Shown: positions 1 through 9,524 of the stretch, piece after piece
How the letters are laid out: each line of letters opens with the position of its first letter
Numbering within the stretch: position 1 is the stretch's first letter
Assembly (NCBI RefSeq): GCF_010365865.1
Contig: NZ_CP048020.1
Location: 2,852,001 to 2,916,000 of the forward strand
Direction of reading: 5' to 3'
Length of the DNA stretch: 64,000 nt
Source of the DNA: Treponema vincentii
GTDB taxonomy: Bacteria; Spirochaetota; Spirochaetia; Treponematales; Treponemataceae
The notes under the pieces: model-generated
What the model was told of the DNA's origin: nothing
What the model saw: only the letters and a program-made list of their open reading frames with translations
Databases searched by the model: none
Made by a program: the position numbers and the translations under genes

Positions 1-87
1 GCGCCGGTCTCGTTTACCGCGGGTTTCGGAGCATTGCTCGGCGATTTTAAACCGCAGGGACATCTCCCGCTTGACGGTATCAATTAA
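1..87 (+). CDS. C-terminal tail of a glycoside hydrolase family 3-like protein (5' end outside window)
   Basis: The frame opens at base 1 and ends at TAA 85-87, giving only 28 residues. It contains FGALLGDFKPQGHLPLD. The pattern LxGDxxPxGxLPxx is the usual end of the C-terminal domain of GH3 enzymes (beta-glucosidase or beta-N-acetylhexosaminidase type). Too little is present to name a substrate. It lies 32 bases before thyX on the same strand, so the two may be co-transcribed. Confidence 0.4.
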   Translation, partial: APVSFTAGFGALLGDFKPQGHLPLDGIN

Positions 88-119
88 GTACGCAACAGAA
101 AAATACCGATATATGAGAT

Positions 120-956
120 ATGGCTCATTGTATTGTTCCCACAGCGGAAGAAATTCTTGATAAAGAATATAAGGTGTTGGACAAAGGCTTTGTCCGGTTG
201 GTTGATTATCTCGGCGGAGATGCGCGTATTGTACAAGCGGCACGGGTGTCGTATGGAGATGGCACGAAAAGCGTTCGCGAAGATGCGGGGCTGATTGATT
301 ACCTGTTACGGCATCAGCATACGTCCCCATTTGAGCAGGTTGTGCTGACCTTCCATATAAAAATGCCGATTTTTGTTGCGCGGCAATGGGTGCGACACCG
401 TACGGCACGGCTCAACGAAATTTCCGGGCGGTATTCGATTATGCGGGATGAATGTTATCTGCCTGCGTCTGAGGATATCGCGTTCCAAAGTACGGATAAC
501 CGACAAGGACGTATGAGCGAACCCGCTCCGCTTGAGGTGCGGACGCAGATACGGGATACCCTGCACGCACAGCAAGAGACCGCCTATCGTGAATACAGTG
601 CCCTTATCGATACAAAACTGGCGCGGGAACTTGCCCGCATCAATTTACCCCTTTCAGCATACACGGAAATGTATTGGCAAATCGATTTACACAACCTCTT
701 TCACTTCTTAAAGCTCCGTTGTGATAGCCATGCTCAAAAGGAAATCCGTGATTACGCCTTTGTGCTGCTGGAGATTTGCCGAAGCGTGGCTCCACTTGCA
801 ACAAAATCTTTTGAAAAGCATATCTTAACCGGTGTGCATCTTTCCGGCTCCGAATTGGAAGCCGTGCGCAATCTGCTGCAAGGCAAAGAAAGCGGGCTTA
901 AAGGCAAAGAGCTCGAGCGCTTTGAAGAAAAAATCCGTTCTGGAGAACAGTTATAA
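120..956 (+). CDS. thyX: FAD-dependent thymidylate synthase ThyX
   Basis: Makes dTMP from dUMP with methylenetetrahydrofolate, FAD and NADPH in the cytoplasm. The ThyX signature is present as RHRTARLNEISGRYS at about residues 93-107, matching the family pattern RHRxxSxNxxSxRYS; the first Ser position of the pattern is Arg here. A downstream HFLKLRCDSHAQKEIR block (about 193-208) matches the dUMP-binding C-terminal part. Length (278 residues) is normal to slightly long. The ATG at 120 has only a weak purine stretch upstream. It converges on the SPOR gene, separated by a terminator hairpin. No thyA is visible in the window. Confidence 0.95.
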   Translation: MAHCIVPTAEEILDKEYKVLDKGFVRLVDYLGGDARIVQAARVSYGDGTKSVREDAGLIDYLLRHQHTSPFEQVVLTFHIKMPIFVARQWVRHRTARLNEISGRYSIMRDECYLPASEDIAFQSTDNRQGRMSEPAPLEVRTQIRDTLHAQQETAYREYSALIDTKLARELARINLPLSAYTEMYWQIDLHNLFHFLKLRCDSHAQKEIRDYAFVLLEICRSVAPLATKSFEKHILTGVHLSGSELEAVRNLLQGKESGLKGKELERFEEKIRSGEQL

Positions 957-1080
957 GAGAAACAGGATAATCGCATTAGACTATTTTTTTAATCTTGTAG
1001 GATAAACGCCCCCTGCGCAGAGCGCTAGGGTATTAACTCCTCCACACACGAATAAAGAGGCGCTTTTGATATAAAAAGAA

Positions 1081-1118
1081 AAAGGGAGCCGGTTTTACTT
1101 ACCAACGCGGCTCCCTTT
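1081..1118 (-). terminator. Rho-independent terminator for the leftward coaE/SPOR unit
   Basis: An 11-bp stem (AAAGGGAGCCG at 1081-1091 pairs with 1108-1118) is followed on the minus strand by a T-rich run (complement of the A-rich bases at about 1069-1080). It lies 24 bases past the stop of the SPOR gene, between two convergent genes. Confidence 0.8.
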
Positions 1119-1141
1119 CCTCACTTACCCTATAGTTGTAT

Positions 1142-1978
1142 TTAATTATTCTTCTTTACCTTCTCTTCCGTAACATAGCTTTTTTCGAAACCTTCAATTT
1201 TCTTGATACTATTCAGCCAATAATTTGCTTCGGTGTTATTGGTAAATGGGCCGACTCTTACACGGTGTGTTAATCCGGAAGGTGTCTCTTTAGTAAAGAT
1301 TTCGACCTTCATGTGCTGCGCAGCAAGTTTATCCCGTGCACGTTCAGCGTTAATCCTGCTTGCAAGTGAAGCGGTCTGAACCCAGTAGAGAGTCTGAACC
1401 TGCGGTGCAGCTGGCTTAACTGATGTTTTCGCCTTAGACTTAACGGTAACTGAAGCACCTGATTTTGTAGATTTTTTTTCTTCTACAGGTTTCGGCTGAT
1501 TTTGCACTGCTGCTGCTATCTGCGGCTGCGCGGAGGCATCTTCTTTTTTTGCAGGGGCAGGTCGCTCCTCCGACTGTTCCGGAGCGGTATCAATACCGAT
1601 CTGTTCCGCTAATTCTTTCGGCAAGCCGGAGACATCGGCATCACCCGCCTGTACGGTTAAATCGGAAACGTCAATCCCGTTTGTTTGGGCGCTCTGCCCA
1701 TCAGTCGAAATGATATTTAGATTATTCAGATTGATAATATTCCCGGCAGCAGCGGGTGCATTTCTATCCAATCCCGCGACCCTATCAGGCTCTCGCGCCC
1801 ATGCATCAGGATCTACATTAAGAGCATTCCCAGATGCTTCATACGGAATAGTTTCACCTCCGCCCTGCGCCGATGCGCTATTTCGAGACGGTGAATATAA
1901 AAACAGTGCAATACCGAAAATAATCAATACGAATAAGCTTACCGAAAGGATAACCCATAAGATTTTCTTTTGTTCCAT
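1142..1978 (-). CDS. SPOR-domain membrane protein
   Basis: One N-terminal transmembrane helix (about residues 7-27), a long low-complexity Ala/Pro/Lys/Ser linker, and a C-terminal SPOR domain (about 195-272; YWVQTASLAS start and RVRVGPF motif). SPOR domains bind denuded septal peptidoglycan, so a role in cell division or the cell wall is likely; the specific partner is unknown. I start at the ATG at 1978: it has a GAGGACAG ribosome site, sits just after the coaE stop, and the longer frame would only extend into coaE. 278 residues. Probably translated from the same message as coaE. Confidence 0.85.
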   Translation of the reverse strand: MEQKKILWVILSVSLFVLIIFGIALFLYSPSRNSASAQGGGETIPYEASGNALNVDPDAWAREPDRVAGLDRNAPAAAGNIINLNNLNIISTDGQSAQTNGIDVSDLTVQAGDADVSGLPKELAEQIGIDTAPEQSEERPAPAKKEDASAQPQIAAAVQNQPKPVEEKKSTKSGASVTVKSKAKTSVKPAAPQVQTLYWVQTASLASRINAERARDKLAAQHMKVEIFTKETPSGLTHRVRVGPFTNNTEANYWLNSIKKIEGFEKSYVTEEKVKKNN

Positions 1979-1986
1979 AGCTGTCC

Positions 1987-2619
1987 TCAAAAACCCTTTT
2001 CGCGCAGCACACGCTCGATTTTTTTCCGTAGAGACTGCACGGAACGAGCGTTTACCACGCTTACAATATCGGCATTTTGCGAAAGGTATTGAGCAAAGAA
2101 ATCTCTTTGCTGCAAAAAACGGGTAATTAACCGGCAAAGTGGAATAGTATCACGTCTTTTACCCCTTATAAGCCTGATAAAGAACGGTGCTTTAATGTAA
2201 AGGATAAACGAACATTCCGGCATTAGGGAGGTCTTATGCAGCGTCGGTGCGTTAAGGACAATCGGCCTATTCGGCTGCTCGGTTAAAGCAGTATTAATAA
2301 TATTTCGGATACGTGCTTCAATTTTGGGAAGAATAAAAGCCTCGTGTTCCGCCAGCAAAGGCGGTTCCGAAAAAAGTAGAATACTCAAGGCCTTTCTATC
2401 CAATGAACCGTTCTGCCCCCGCAGCTGCAAATCTCGTTTTTCGGCATAAGGAGCAAAACGGGCTATCACAGCCTCGCTTTGTTCCTGCAAAACCTCATGA
2501 GTAACTTTATCGGCATCGATAACGATACATCCTTTTTCTTTAAGGAAATCTGCAACAAGGTTTTTCCCCGCGCAGGACTGTCCTGCGAGTCCGATAAGGT
2601 TAGCTATCTTTTGTGGCAT
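1987..2619 (-). CDS. coaE: Dephospho-CoA kinase CoaE
   Basis: Last step of CoA synthesis: ATP-dependent phosphorylation of dephospho-CoA. N-terminal P-loop GLAGQSCAGKN (residues about 9-19), then DADKVTHEVL (35-44), the family DAD motif that follows the P-loop. The P-loop ends in GKN rather than GKS/T; I recall spirochaete CoaE sequences sharing this, so it is probably not damage. 210 residues, normal length. It ends 8 bases before the SPOR gene start and begins 6 bases after the OmpA-like gene. coaD lies about 10 kb away. Confidence 0.85.
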   Translation of the reverse strand: MPQKIANLIGLAGQSCAGKNLVADFLKEKGCIVIDADKVTHEVLQEQSEAVIARFAPYAEKRDLQLRGQNGSLDRKALSILLFSEPPLLAEHEAFILPKIEARIRNIINTALTEQPNRPIVLNAPTLHKTSLMPECSFILYIKAPFFIRLIRGKRRDTIPLCRLITRFLQQRDFFAQYLSQNADIVSVVNARSVQSLRKKIERVLREKGF

Positions 2620-2625
2620 TCATTC

Positions 2626-5600
2626 TTACTTAATCAAGATAAATTCGACGCGACGGTTTTTCCACCAATTATCCCGATCCGAAAGCGATGCAATCGGCTT
2701 TGTACCACCGATACCGACTGACGACAGTCGACCGCGCGCAACGCCTTTTTCAATTAAGAACCTACGGACAGCATCGGCACGCGCTCCCGAAAGCGGAATA
2801 AGATCTTCTCTTTCTTCGCGTTCCGTTCCGCTTGTATTATTTGCATGCCCTTCAACCTGTACCTTATATTCAGGGAATTTGTTCAAAATCTCTGCGATAC
2901 GGGTTAACACCTTGATATTCCGATCAACAACGTTTTGTTCAAGTTCATTAAAGTCGGCCGCGTTTTTTCTAAAGATAATAGAAGGAACTGCAATCTTCAA
3001 TTTATCGCCATCACGGATAACCAACACATCAATCGGGATATAGCCTTTTACAACGGAGATCTGCCCGACTTCATCGGTTACGGTAAAGGTATACGGGTAG
3101 TCGGTAGCTGATTGTACGGTTTCGCCTTTTAACGAGCGGCCATCCCAAATAATTTGCTCGGTTATCTTATCTTTTCCACCGGTACTCCAGAACAGCTTAT
3201 TGCCAGTATCTTCCGGTTCACGGATTTCAAATGACCATTGTTTTAATGGTGTATCCGACTTTGCAGACAGATTAATAAAGAGTTCGTCTTCGTTGCCGTC
3301 GTTATCGGGACTAAAATATTTGGGCGCCATTGTAACACCAAGTACAGGAGCTTTTGTCGAAGAAACAAACGGAGCGGTACTGACAACCAGTTCATCGCCT
3401 TTCGTATACAAGAGAGAAAGCTCTGCAATAAAAGTACCAGCCGCAACCCTACCTGTATCAGATTTACCGTCCCATTGAAGGGAAGAAGCAAAGGCATTAC
3501 CTTTTTCCGACGACCATGTCTTTACCGGGGTAGCAATGCTGTTATCTGCCGATTTTATTGCAATCGACCATGCAGCAAGGCCATCTTTAAGCGTCGTATG
3601 AACAGTCAAAGTTTGCGTATCTTTTATTCCGTCTCCGTTAGGCGAAAATGCCGGTAATTCCGCAGTGATATATGCCTTAGGCACACGCGAATCAATCACA
3701 ATATTATCAAGAAACTTGATTGTCCTGTTACCGGCAAGGTCTTGCGCAAAAATAGTATAGCGGTAAGTTCCGTCGGGTACTTTATTTCCGGAAGTATCGG
3801 TTCCGTCCCACACAAAATCGGTAGCCTGTCCTTCCCATGCAAAGTTCCGCATCTCCCTATTACCGGATCCGGTAATACTACCCGTCCACAAGTTTTCTAC
3901 AGAAGCACTTTGTGTTACGGGTAAATTCGGACGTTTTGCCGTACTATCCGTCGAGAATACCAAATAAGGCGCAGAAATTTCTACTTCGGGATATTTTGTA
4001 TCAAGCATAATTTCGGGAAGAGTCGATTTTGCCGTCTGCCCGTTGGTGAGTGTTACGTCGATAGCGGCAGAGTATGAACCGTCTGCACAGAGTCGACCTT
4101 TTGTATCCCCCGTATCTGCAATACCATCCCAACTGATTGATGCTGGAGGCACGCCATTCCCTGCAAGCGTTTTTACGGCGGCGCCTGTTGTATCGTAGAT
4201 TCTGAAAGTATAGGATGCGGCAGCGGTATTCGACTTCAGTTTTGGTGAAAATACAATGGTATCCTGCACACCGTCTTTATTCGGTGAGAATGCCAACATA
4301 TTTGCGGATAAGATAACATTCGCCTTTTCGGTATTCAGCTCGACTGAAACGGGCTCCGAATATCCGGTATTACCGGCATCATTTTTACCTACTAAGCGAT
4401 AGGCGTACTTTCCATCCGCAAGCAGGGCGCCGGAATTGTCCCGTCCATCCCAAGCAAAATTCGCAGCATTATCTTTTGTAATTGCGAAACTGCGTACCGG
4501 CTTACCACTCATATTTCCGGCGGCGTCAAGCGCATAAATTTCTGCTGCCCAAGTATCGCCGGCGCTCATTTGCTGTGTAAAGGTAACTGTATCAAGCTTT
4601 CCGTCTCCGTCCGGTGAGAAAATAGCGGTCGAAGCCGTTACCGTTGCCTTAGGAGCGGTAACATTGAGGGCAAAAACAGGCGAGGTTTCGCTCGGTGCAT
4701 ATCCGTTTATATACTGGGCGGAAAGCACTGCTTTATAATTGCCTTCCGGCAACACCTTTCCGCTTTTATTTTTCCCGTCAAAGGTGATGGGAGCGATGCG
4801 GGCATCGGTTATCGTATGCACCGTTGTTCCTTTTGCATTTTGAATATCGATTTTCCATTCCTGTAAGCCTGTTTGAACAGGGATTGTCGGTGAGAAGGTG
4901 ATAGTATCCTTCACACCGTCCCCATTCGGGGAAAAGGCATTAGCGCTGATGGAAATACCGACTGAAGGTTTAATAGTGTCTACGATGATATTGGGGACAG
5001 ACTGTGATGCGCTGTTTCCTGCGCGGTCGGTAGCGGCAATTTTATAGGTGTAAATACCGTCAGGCACGAACTCACCTGCATTGTTTTTTCCGTCCCAAAG
5101 GAAGTCGGAAGGCGCCGCCTTTACGATATCAGCAGTGCGTACAACCTTATTTCCGGCATCGGTAACGGTTACCGTCCACTTATCTTCAACGGAACCACTT
5201 TGCTTGATAAGGAACGTATCCTTATTTCCATCTCCGTCAGGGCTGAAAATCAACGCATTTTGTCCGGTAGGAAGCGTAACGGTAATCATCGGTGGCGTAT
5301 TATCAACCACCACGGCATACCGTTCGGTTTTTGCCGTGTTATTATTATCGTCGGAAGCCGTAAGCGTAAAATAGTAGGTTCCATCTGGCGCTACCGAACC
5401 GGAGTCAAGCATACCGTCCCACCGCAGTGTTTTCGGTATTTCAACGCCGGACTTTGGTTTCGTCAGCAGTTTCAAGAATGATTTTCCACTCAGCTGTGGA
5501 CGAGCTTCTTTATTTGCGATTGTGCGGACACGCTCTCCTTTTTCATTCTCAAAAACACATTCCCATGACATCACATAGCGTTCATCAGTAATTGATAACG

Positions 5601-6693
5601 GAATTTCTAGTACATCTTGCACGCCGTCGTTATTGGGAGAAATATATTTAGTCTCAGGATAACTAATACTAATAACAGGTGCAGCCGTATCGGTTTTCCC
5701 AACTTTCGCATTTACCCCTGCACCGATTACCCAGATATTATTATATAAAGGTTTAACAGCGACCTGTGGAGTAATATCGCTTTGCTCCCATGCATTCATC
5801 TCGTTCGCATCTTTTGATTTAATTTTAATTGTACAAGCAAGACCGAATGAGGGTATATAAGTTTGCCGGTGATTCAGTGTTTCAACCAGATTAAAGTTCC
5901 AACCGGTTTTAAAGGTAACCATGTCGGCAAACTTCATATGCAACCCTGCATCAAAAACAACGTTTTGGAATGTCGGAAAAGACAGATCAAAAGCCATACC
6001 AAGCTTAAAGTTTTTCACCGAAATAAAAGTGGTTGCAAAACCGACACGGGGCGTAAACATACCGGTAAAACCGCTTGTATTCGCCATCCCCTTTATACCG
6101 CCCCTACCGGCGTTGTATGGTTTACCCATTCCGGTAATTGAAGCGCCGACTTTTGAATCCTTCGCAAATCCGAGGTCACCAAACCGATACAGTACACCGA
6201 TGTCGGCGCCGACACCCCAACCGGTACCGACAATACCATAGAGCCCGATACCAAGCGCCAGCTTATCCGTTAAATCCTTTGAATACGAAAGCCGCATCGA
6301 AGCGGCAGTACCCCATTGCAATGAAGCAAACGACGAATTAAAAAAATGAACATCGGCAGCAATCACGCCCCACCGAGCAGGATATAAGAAATCGATATTT
6401 GCCAAATGCCCCTTCCATCCAAAATCACCGGCAGTACTTTTATTAAACCCGATAACAGCGGCATAAGAAAGATCAAAAATGACCCGCTGTTCATACGCCG
6501 AAAGGGCAGGGTTTGTTGCCAACTCGGCAGGATTCCCATCTCCGAACGGTCCTCCGGTTGCGCTTGTCTGACCACCCAGTAAATCGGGAGAAAAGAACGT
6601 ATTAGCAGATTCCCCTCCAATAGGCGGGTTATAAGCAAACAAGAATGTATATGTACACAATAATGCACATAAAGAGAACACAATTCGTTTCAC
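2626..6693 (-). CDS. Large outer-membrane protein: FlgD-like/Ca-binding repeats plus C-terminal OmpA domain
   Basis: 1355 residues. Signal peptide 1-20 (cleavage after FAY or nearby). Residues 21-about 330 are rich in aromatic/Gly strands and resemble a beta-barrel. From about 345 to 1200 there are eight units headed by a motif like FSPNGDGxxD, an acidic DxDGxxD-type loop; the sixth is degenerate. Each unit also carries WDGxxxxG and DGTYxYxxxxxDxAGN elements, the hallmark of FlgD-like Ig folds. The last ~110 residues are an OmpA/MotB peptidoglycan-binding domain (VEGHANNTSGT, LSGARADAVRRFL, NRRVEF). Likely anchors the outer membrane to the wall. Strong GAGGAGG site before the ATG at 6693. Exact biological role unknown. 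Confidence 0.85.
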   Translation of the reverse strand: MKRIVFSLCALLCTYTFLFAYNPPIGGESANTFFSPDLLGGQTSATGGPFGDGNPAELATNPALSAYEQRVIFDLSYAAVIGFNKSTAGDFGWKGHLANIDFLYPARWGVIAADVHFFNSSFASLQWGTAASMRLSYSKDLTDKLALGIGLYGIVGTGWGVGADIGVLYRFGDLGFAKDSKVGASITGMGKPYNAGRGGIKGMANTSGFTGMFTPRVGFATTFISVKNFKLGMAFDLSFPTFQNVVFDAGLHMKFADMVTFKTGWNFNLVETLNHRQTYIPSFGLACTIKIKSKDANEMNAWEQSDITPQVAVKPLYNNIWVIGAGVNAKVGKTDTAAPVISISYPETKYISPNNDGVQDVLEIPLSITDERYVMSWECVFENEKGERVRTIANKEARPQLSGKSFLKLLTKPKSGVEIPKTLRWDGMLDSGSVAPDGTYYFTLTASDDNNNTAKTERYAVVVDNTPPMITVTLPTGQNALIFSPDGDGNKDTFLIKQSGSVEDKWTVTVTDAGNKVVRTADIVKAAPSDFLWDGKNNAGEFVPDGIYTYKIAATDRAGNSASQSVPNIIVDTIKPSVGISISANAFSPNGDGVKDTITFSPTIPVQTGLQEWKIDIQNAKGTTVHTITDARIAPITFDGKNKSGKVLPEGNYKAVLSAQYINGYAPSETSPVFALNVTAPKATVTASTAIFSPDGDGKLDTVTFTQQMSAGDTWAAEIYALDAAGNMSGKPVRSFAITKDNAANFAWDGRDNSGALLADGKYAYRLVGKNDAGNTGYSEPVSVELNTEKANVILSANMLAFSPNKDGVQDTIVFSPKLKSNTAAASYTFRIYDTTGAAVKTLAGNGVPPASISWDGIADTGDTKGRLCADGSYSAAIDVTLTNGQTAKSTLPEIMLDTKYPEVEISAPYLVFSTDSTAKRPNLPVTQSASVENLWTGSITGSGNREMRNFAWEGQATDFVWDGTDTSGNKVPDGTYRYTIFAQDLAGNRTIKFLDNIVIDSRVPKAYITAELPAFSPNGDGIKDTQTLTVHTTLKDGLAAWSIAIKSADNSIATPVKTWSSEKGNAFASSLQWDGKSDTGRVAAGTFIAELSLLYTKGDELVVSTAPFVSSTKAPVLGVTMAPKYFSPDNDGNEDELFINLSAKSDTPLKQWSFEIREPEDTGNKLFWSTGGKDKITEQIIWDGRSLKGETVQSATDYPYTFTVTDEVGQISVVKGYIPIDVLVIRDGDKLKIAVPSIIFRKNAADFNELEQNVVDRNIKVLTRIAEILNKFPEYKVQVEGHANNTSGTEREEREDLIPLSGARADAVRRFLIEKGVARGRLSSVGIGGTKPIASLSDRDNWWKNRRVEFILIK

Positions 6694-6768
6694 AAAAGCC
6701 TCCTCAATAGGATACCTTCAAAAACTTCAACTATTAGAGATATCCGCATGTTGTTTAGTAATAATTAC

Positions 6769-7926
6769 CTATTTTAAAACGGAGAAGGGATTGATCAATC
6801 TCCCATTTTTATAAATAGACAAATGTAAATGAGGCCCCGTAGAATATCCGGTATTACCGACCGCCCCCACGGCCGCACCTTGTGTAACATACTGCCCTCG
6901 CTTTACATAAATCGCAGATAAATGACCGTAAAGAGACTGATAGCCTCTATCATGAGTAATAATGATATAATTACCAAAAATACGATTAAACCCCGTTTCG
7001 GCAATCCTTCCGTCGAGTGTTGCCTTAACGGATGTCCCTATCGGTGCTGCCAAATCAACGCCTGAATGAAAACTTCGTACCCCTGTAAAGGGATCGCTCC
7101 GGTATCCAAACGGTGAGGTAAGTCTACCGCGTATCGGATAGATAAATAGTTCACCAAGCGCTTTCCGCAGCTCAAAAGACGAAAGCGCCGCACCGGGAAT
7201 AAAAAGCTTTTGTCCGACGGACAGGGTTTCCTGCGTTAAATCGTTCGCATCGAGCAAAACGGTAACGCTTACGTTATGCGCAGCAGCGATGCCCGCAAGG
7301 GTTTCGTTCTTTTTAACCGTGTACAAAAGACCGTCCGTTGAAGGTACCCGTAATACCTGCCCGGCACTGATTCGACGGGCGTTATCGATGTTATTTACCG
7401 ACAACAGCGTTCCGAAATTCCGTAATCCGGCTCGAGAAGCAATACCGCTGACAGTATCTCCCTTTCTCACCGTATAATCTTTAAACGTTACCGCCGAAAC
7501 ATAACCATCTGAAGCAGGCACAGCTCCTTGATCGGTAAAGGTTTCCTGTTCGGGGAAAATATATGAATGCAGCGCACGCCCAAACGAAGGCTCCTCACCA
7601 AAGCTCAATGTACGGATGGAATAAGCACCGGCACCACCGCGCAACAGCGGAAGCGCTAACACTGCATATAGAATACTGAAAACCAGCAAAAAAGGCAAAG
7701 GATTAAACCGTATACGCGGTATAGCCCTGTTAGAAGCAGTCCGCGGTTTTGTATACGGCACCTCCCCTCCGCTAAAACCGGAGAAAAAACGCATATCGGC
7801 CACAACCGCTGCCTGCTGCGCCGGTCTTCCTATATATTCATTTCTATGCTTTACCTGAACGGCAAATGACATCGGATCGCTTTGCAACAAGTCCATATCG
7901 GACGCATGATACGTTATTATATCCAT
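6769..7926 (-). CDS. LysM-containing M23 family metallopeptidase
   Basis: Acts on peptidoglycan outside the inner membrane. Order: ~70 cytoplasmic residues, one transmembrane helix (about 72-92), two LysM modules (about 150-195 and 200-245, YTVRKGDTVSGIA and YTVKKNETLAGIA), then an M23 LytM domain (about 262-385). Zinc ligands are visible: HSGVD (HxxxD) and HLHLS (HxH), so it should be catalytically active. 385 residues. Ribosome site before 7926 is weak, and internal ATGs at codons 11 and 19 are possible alternative starts. Monocistronic-looking, 76 bases from the OmpA-like gene. Confidence 0.9.
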   Translation of the reverse strand: MDIITYHASDMDLLQSDPMSFAVQVKHRNEYIGRPAQQAAVVADMRFFSGFSGGEVPYTKPRTASNRAIPRIRFNPLPFLLVFSILYAVLALPLLRGGAGAYSIRTLSFGEEPSFGRALHSYIFPEQETFTDQGAVPASDGYVSAVTFKDYTVRKGDTVSGIASRAGLRNFGTLLSVNNIDNARRISAGQVLRVPSTDGLLYTVKKNETLAGIAAAHNVSVTVLLDANDLTQETLSVGQKLFIPGAALSSFELRKALGELFIYPIRGRLTSPFGYRSDPFTGVRSFHSGVDLAAPIGTSVKATLDGRIAETGFNRIFGNYIIITHDRGYQSLYGHLSAIYVKRGQYVTQGAAVGAVGNTGYSTGPHLHLSIYKNGRLINPFSVLK

Positions 7927-7980
7927 AGTTACACTATCGGCAAAAAACCGGAAGACAAAAGACCTCTAATTTCTCAACCA

Positions 7981-9489
7981 TTATTCTTTTGGCTGATTAT
8001 CCGATTGCGGCGTATCGGCAGCTCCCGTCTGTCCGGACACAGCGGATAGTTTTCCGCCCAAAAAACCCGCAAGCAACGATTTTACATTGAAACCGGCAGC
8101 CTCGCTCGTACCGTCAAAAATTTGATTTGCAGTCCCGATAATATCCTTCATAAGCTTGGTATTATTTCCATCGCCGTACATTACAATTTTTTCTACCTTT
8201 GCAAGCGGTTCGGCAAGATTTTTTGCAACAGCCGGCAACGCATTAAAGTACATTTCCAAAACAGCCGCCTCCCCCATCTTCTTCATGGCTTCGGCTTTTT
8301 TATCAATACCTTCGGCTTCACTCAAAACCTTCGCCTTCATACCCTCGGCCTCGGCAAGGGCAGTCAGTTTTATGGCTTCCGCTTCGGCTTCTCCTTTTGC
8401 ACGGATACCTGCCGCTTCCTGCTCCGCAATATACCGGTCAGCATCTGCCTTTGCCTTAAACGCCTCAGCCTGTTGCTTTTGTTCATACGCTGCGGCTTCC
8501 GCTTCTTTTTTACGGGTATAAAGGTTTGCGTCCGCCTTTTGTTCGGCTGCAAATTTATCCGCTTCAGCCTTTTTCTTAATCTGGGCATCAAGAGATTGCT
8601 CCATCGCCTCGGCTTCTCTCTGCTTGAGAATTATAACTTGTTCTTGTTTAGCGATCTCGGCCTTTATGGTGTTTTCTTCGATTGTTTTACGTTGCTCCTG
8701 CTCTTGGATTTTCCCTGCCGCAGCCGCTTCGGCTTCCTTGGAATCGCTCAGTTTTTTTAATTCTGCTTTTTTAATCGTTAGCTGATTTTCCCGTTCCGCA
8801 ATTTCCTGATCGGCTCTAACCTTCGCTTCATTCGCCTTGCTGTTTGCATTCGCTTGAGCCATTGCAATATCCCGTTCCGCCTCCGCGCGGGCAATTTGCG
8901 CGGTTTTTCTGATTTGTTCGATATTATCAATACCGAGATTAGTGATCACTGATTCGCTATCCGTAAAATTTTGCACATTGAATGAAATAATATCGAGACC
9001 CATCGACGCTAAATCAGGTTCCGCATTGTTTTTTACCAATTCAGCAAATTTTTGTCGGTCATTTACCATTTCCTGTAAACTCATTTTTCCGACAATTTCG
9101 CGCATATTACCTTCAAGTACCTCACGGGCAATAGCGCCGATATTTTCAGACGGCAAATTCAGAAAATTCTTTGTTGCGTGCTCAAGCTTTTCCCTCTCTG
9201 TTGATATTTTAATATTAACAATAGCATCCACCATAATATTGATATAATCCGCAGTCGGCACCGACGATGAGGTTTTAACATCTATCGGAATAAGCCCCAA
9301 TGCAAGCGAATCTTTTCGTTCAAAAAACGGAATTCGTATACCCGCTCGACCGATTAAAAAGCGTTTTGGTTTTTTTAATCCTGATATGATAATCGCTTCA
9401 TCAGGCGCAGCTTTTACATACCCTGTAAGGACGATGATAATAAGAGCCAATACAAAACATCCAAGTGCGATATATATACCGATAGTCAT
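7981..9489 (-). CDS. Flotillin-like SPFH/band 7 membrane scaffold protein
   Basis: N-terminal membrane helix (about 5-27), an SPFH/PHB domain (about 30-200) and a long Ala/Glu/Lys coiled coil (about 200-400) with many AEAE repeats, ending with a Gly-rich tail. This is the layout of bacterial flotillins (FloT/YuaG), which oligomerise in membrane microdomains. An in-frame GTG lies two codons upstream, but the ATG at 9489 is better spaced from AAGGGGG, so I use that (502 residues). In some bacteria a small NfeD-type partner sits next to flotillin; none is seen here. Confidence 0.88.
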   Translation of the reverse strand: MTIGIYIALGCFVLALIIIVLTGYVKAAPDEAIIISGLKKPKRFLIGRAGIRIPFFERKDSLALGLIPIDVKTSSSVPTADYINIMVDAIVNIKISTEREKLEHATKNFLNLPSENIGAIAREVLEGNMREIVGKMSLQEMVNDRQKFAELVKNNAEPDLASMGLDIISFNVQNFTDSESVITNLGIDNIEQIRKTAQIARAEAERDIAMAQANANSKANEAKVRADQEIAERENQLTIKKAELKKLSDSKEAEAAAAGKIQEQEQRKTIEENTIKAEIAKQEQVIILKQREAEAMEQSLDAQIKKKAEADKFAAEQKADANLYTRKKEAEAAAYEQKQQAEAFKAKADADRYIAEQEAAGIRAKGEAEAEAIKLTALAEAEGMKAKVLSEAEGIDKKAEAMKKMGEAAVLEMYFNALPAVAKNLAEPLAKVEKIVMYGDGNNTKLMKDIIGTANQIFDGTSEAAGFNVKSLLAGFLGGKLSAVSGQTGAADTPQSDNQPKE

Positions 9490-9524
9490 AAACACCCCCT
9501 TTTCTATCTTTTACCTTGAGATAC

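Noticed and set aside
8122-8760. Long Phe/Cys-rich open frame opposite the flotillin gene
   Set aside because: It is the antisense of the Ala/Glu/Lys coiled coil, which lacks stop codons on the other strand by composition. No ribosome site or family similarity.
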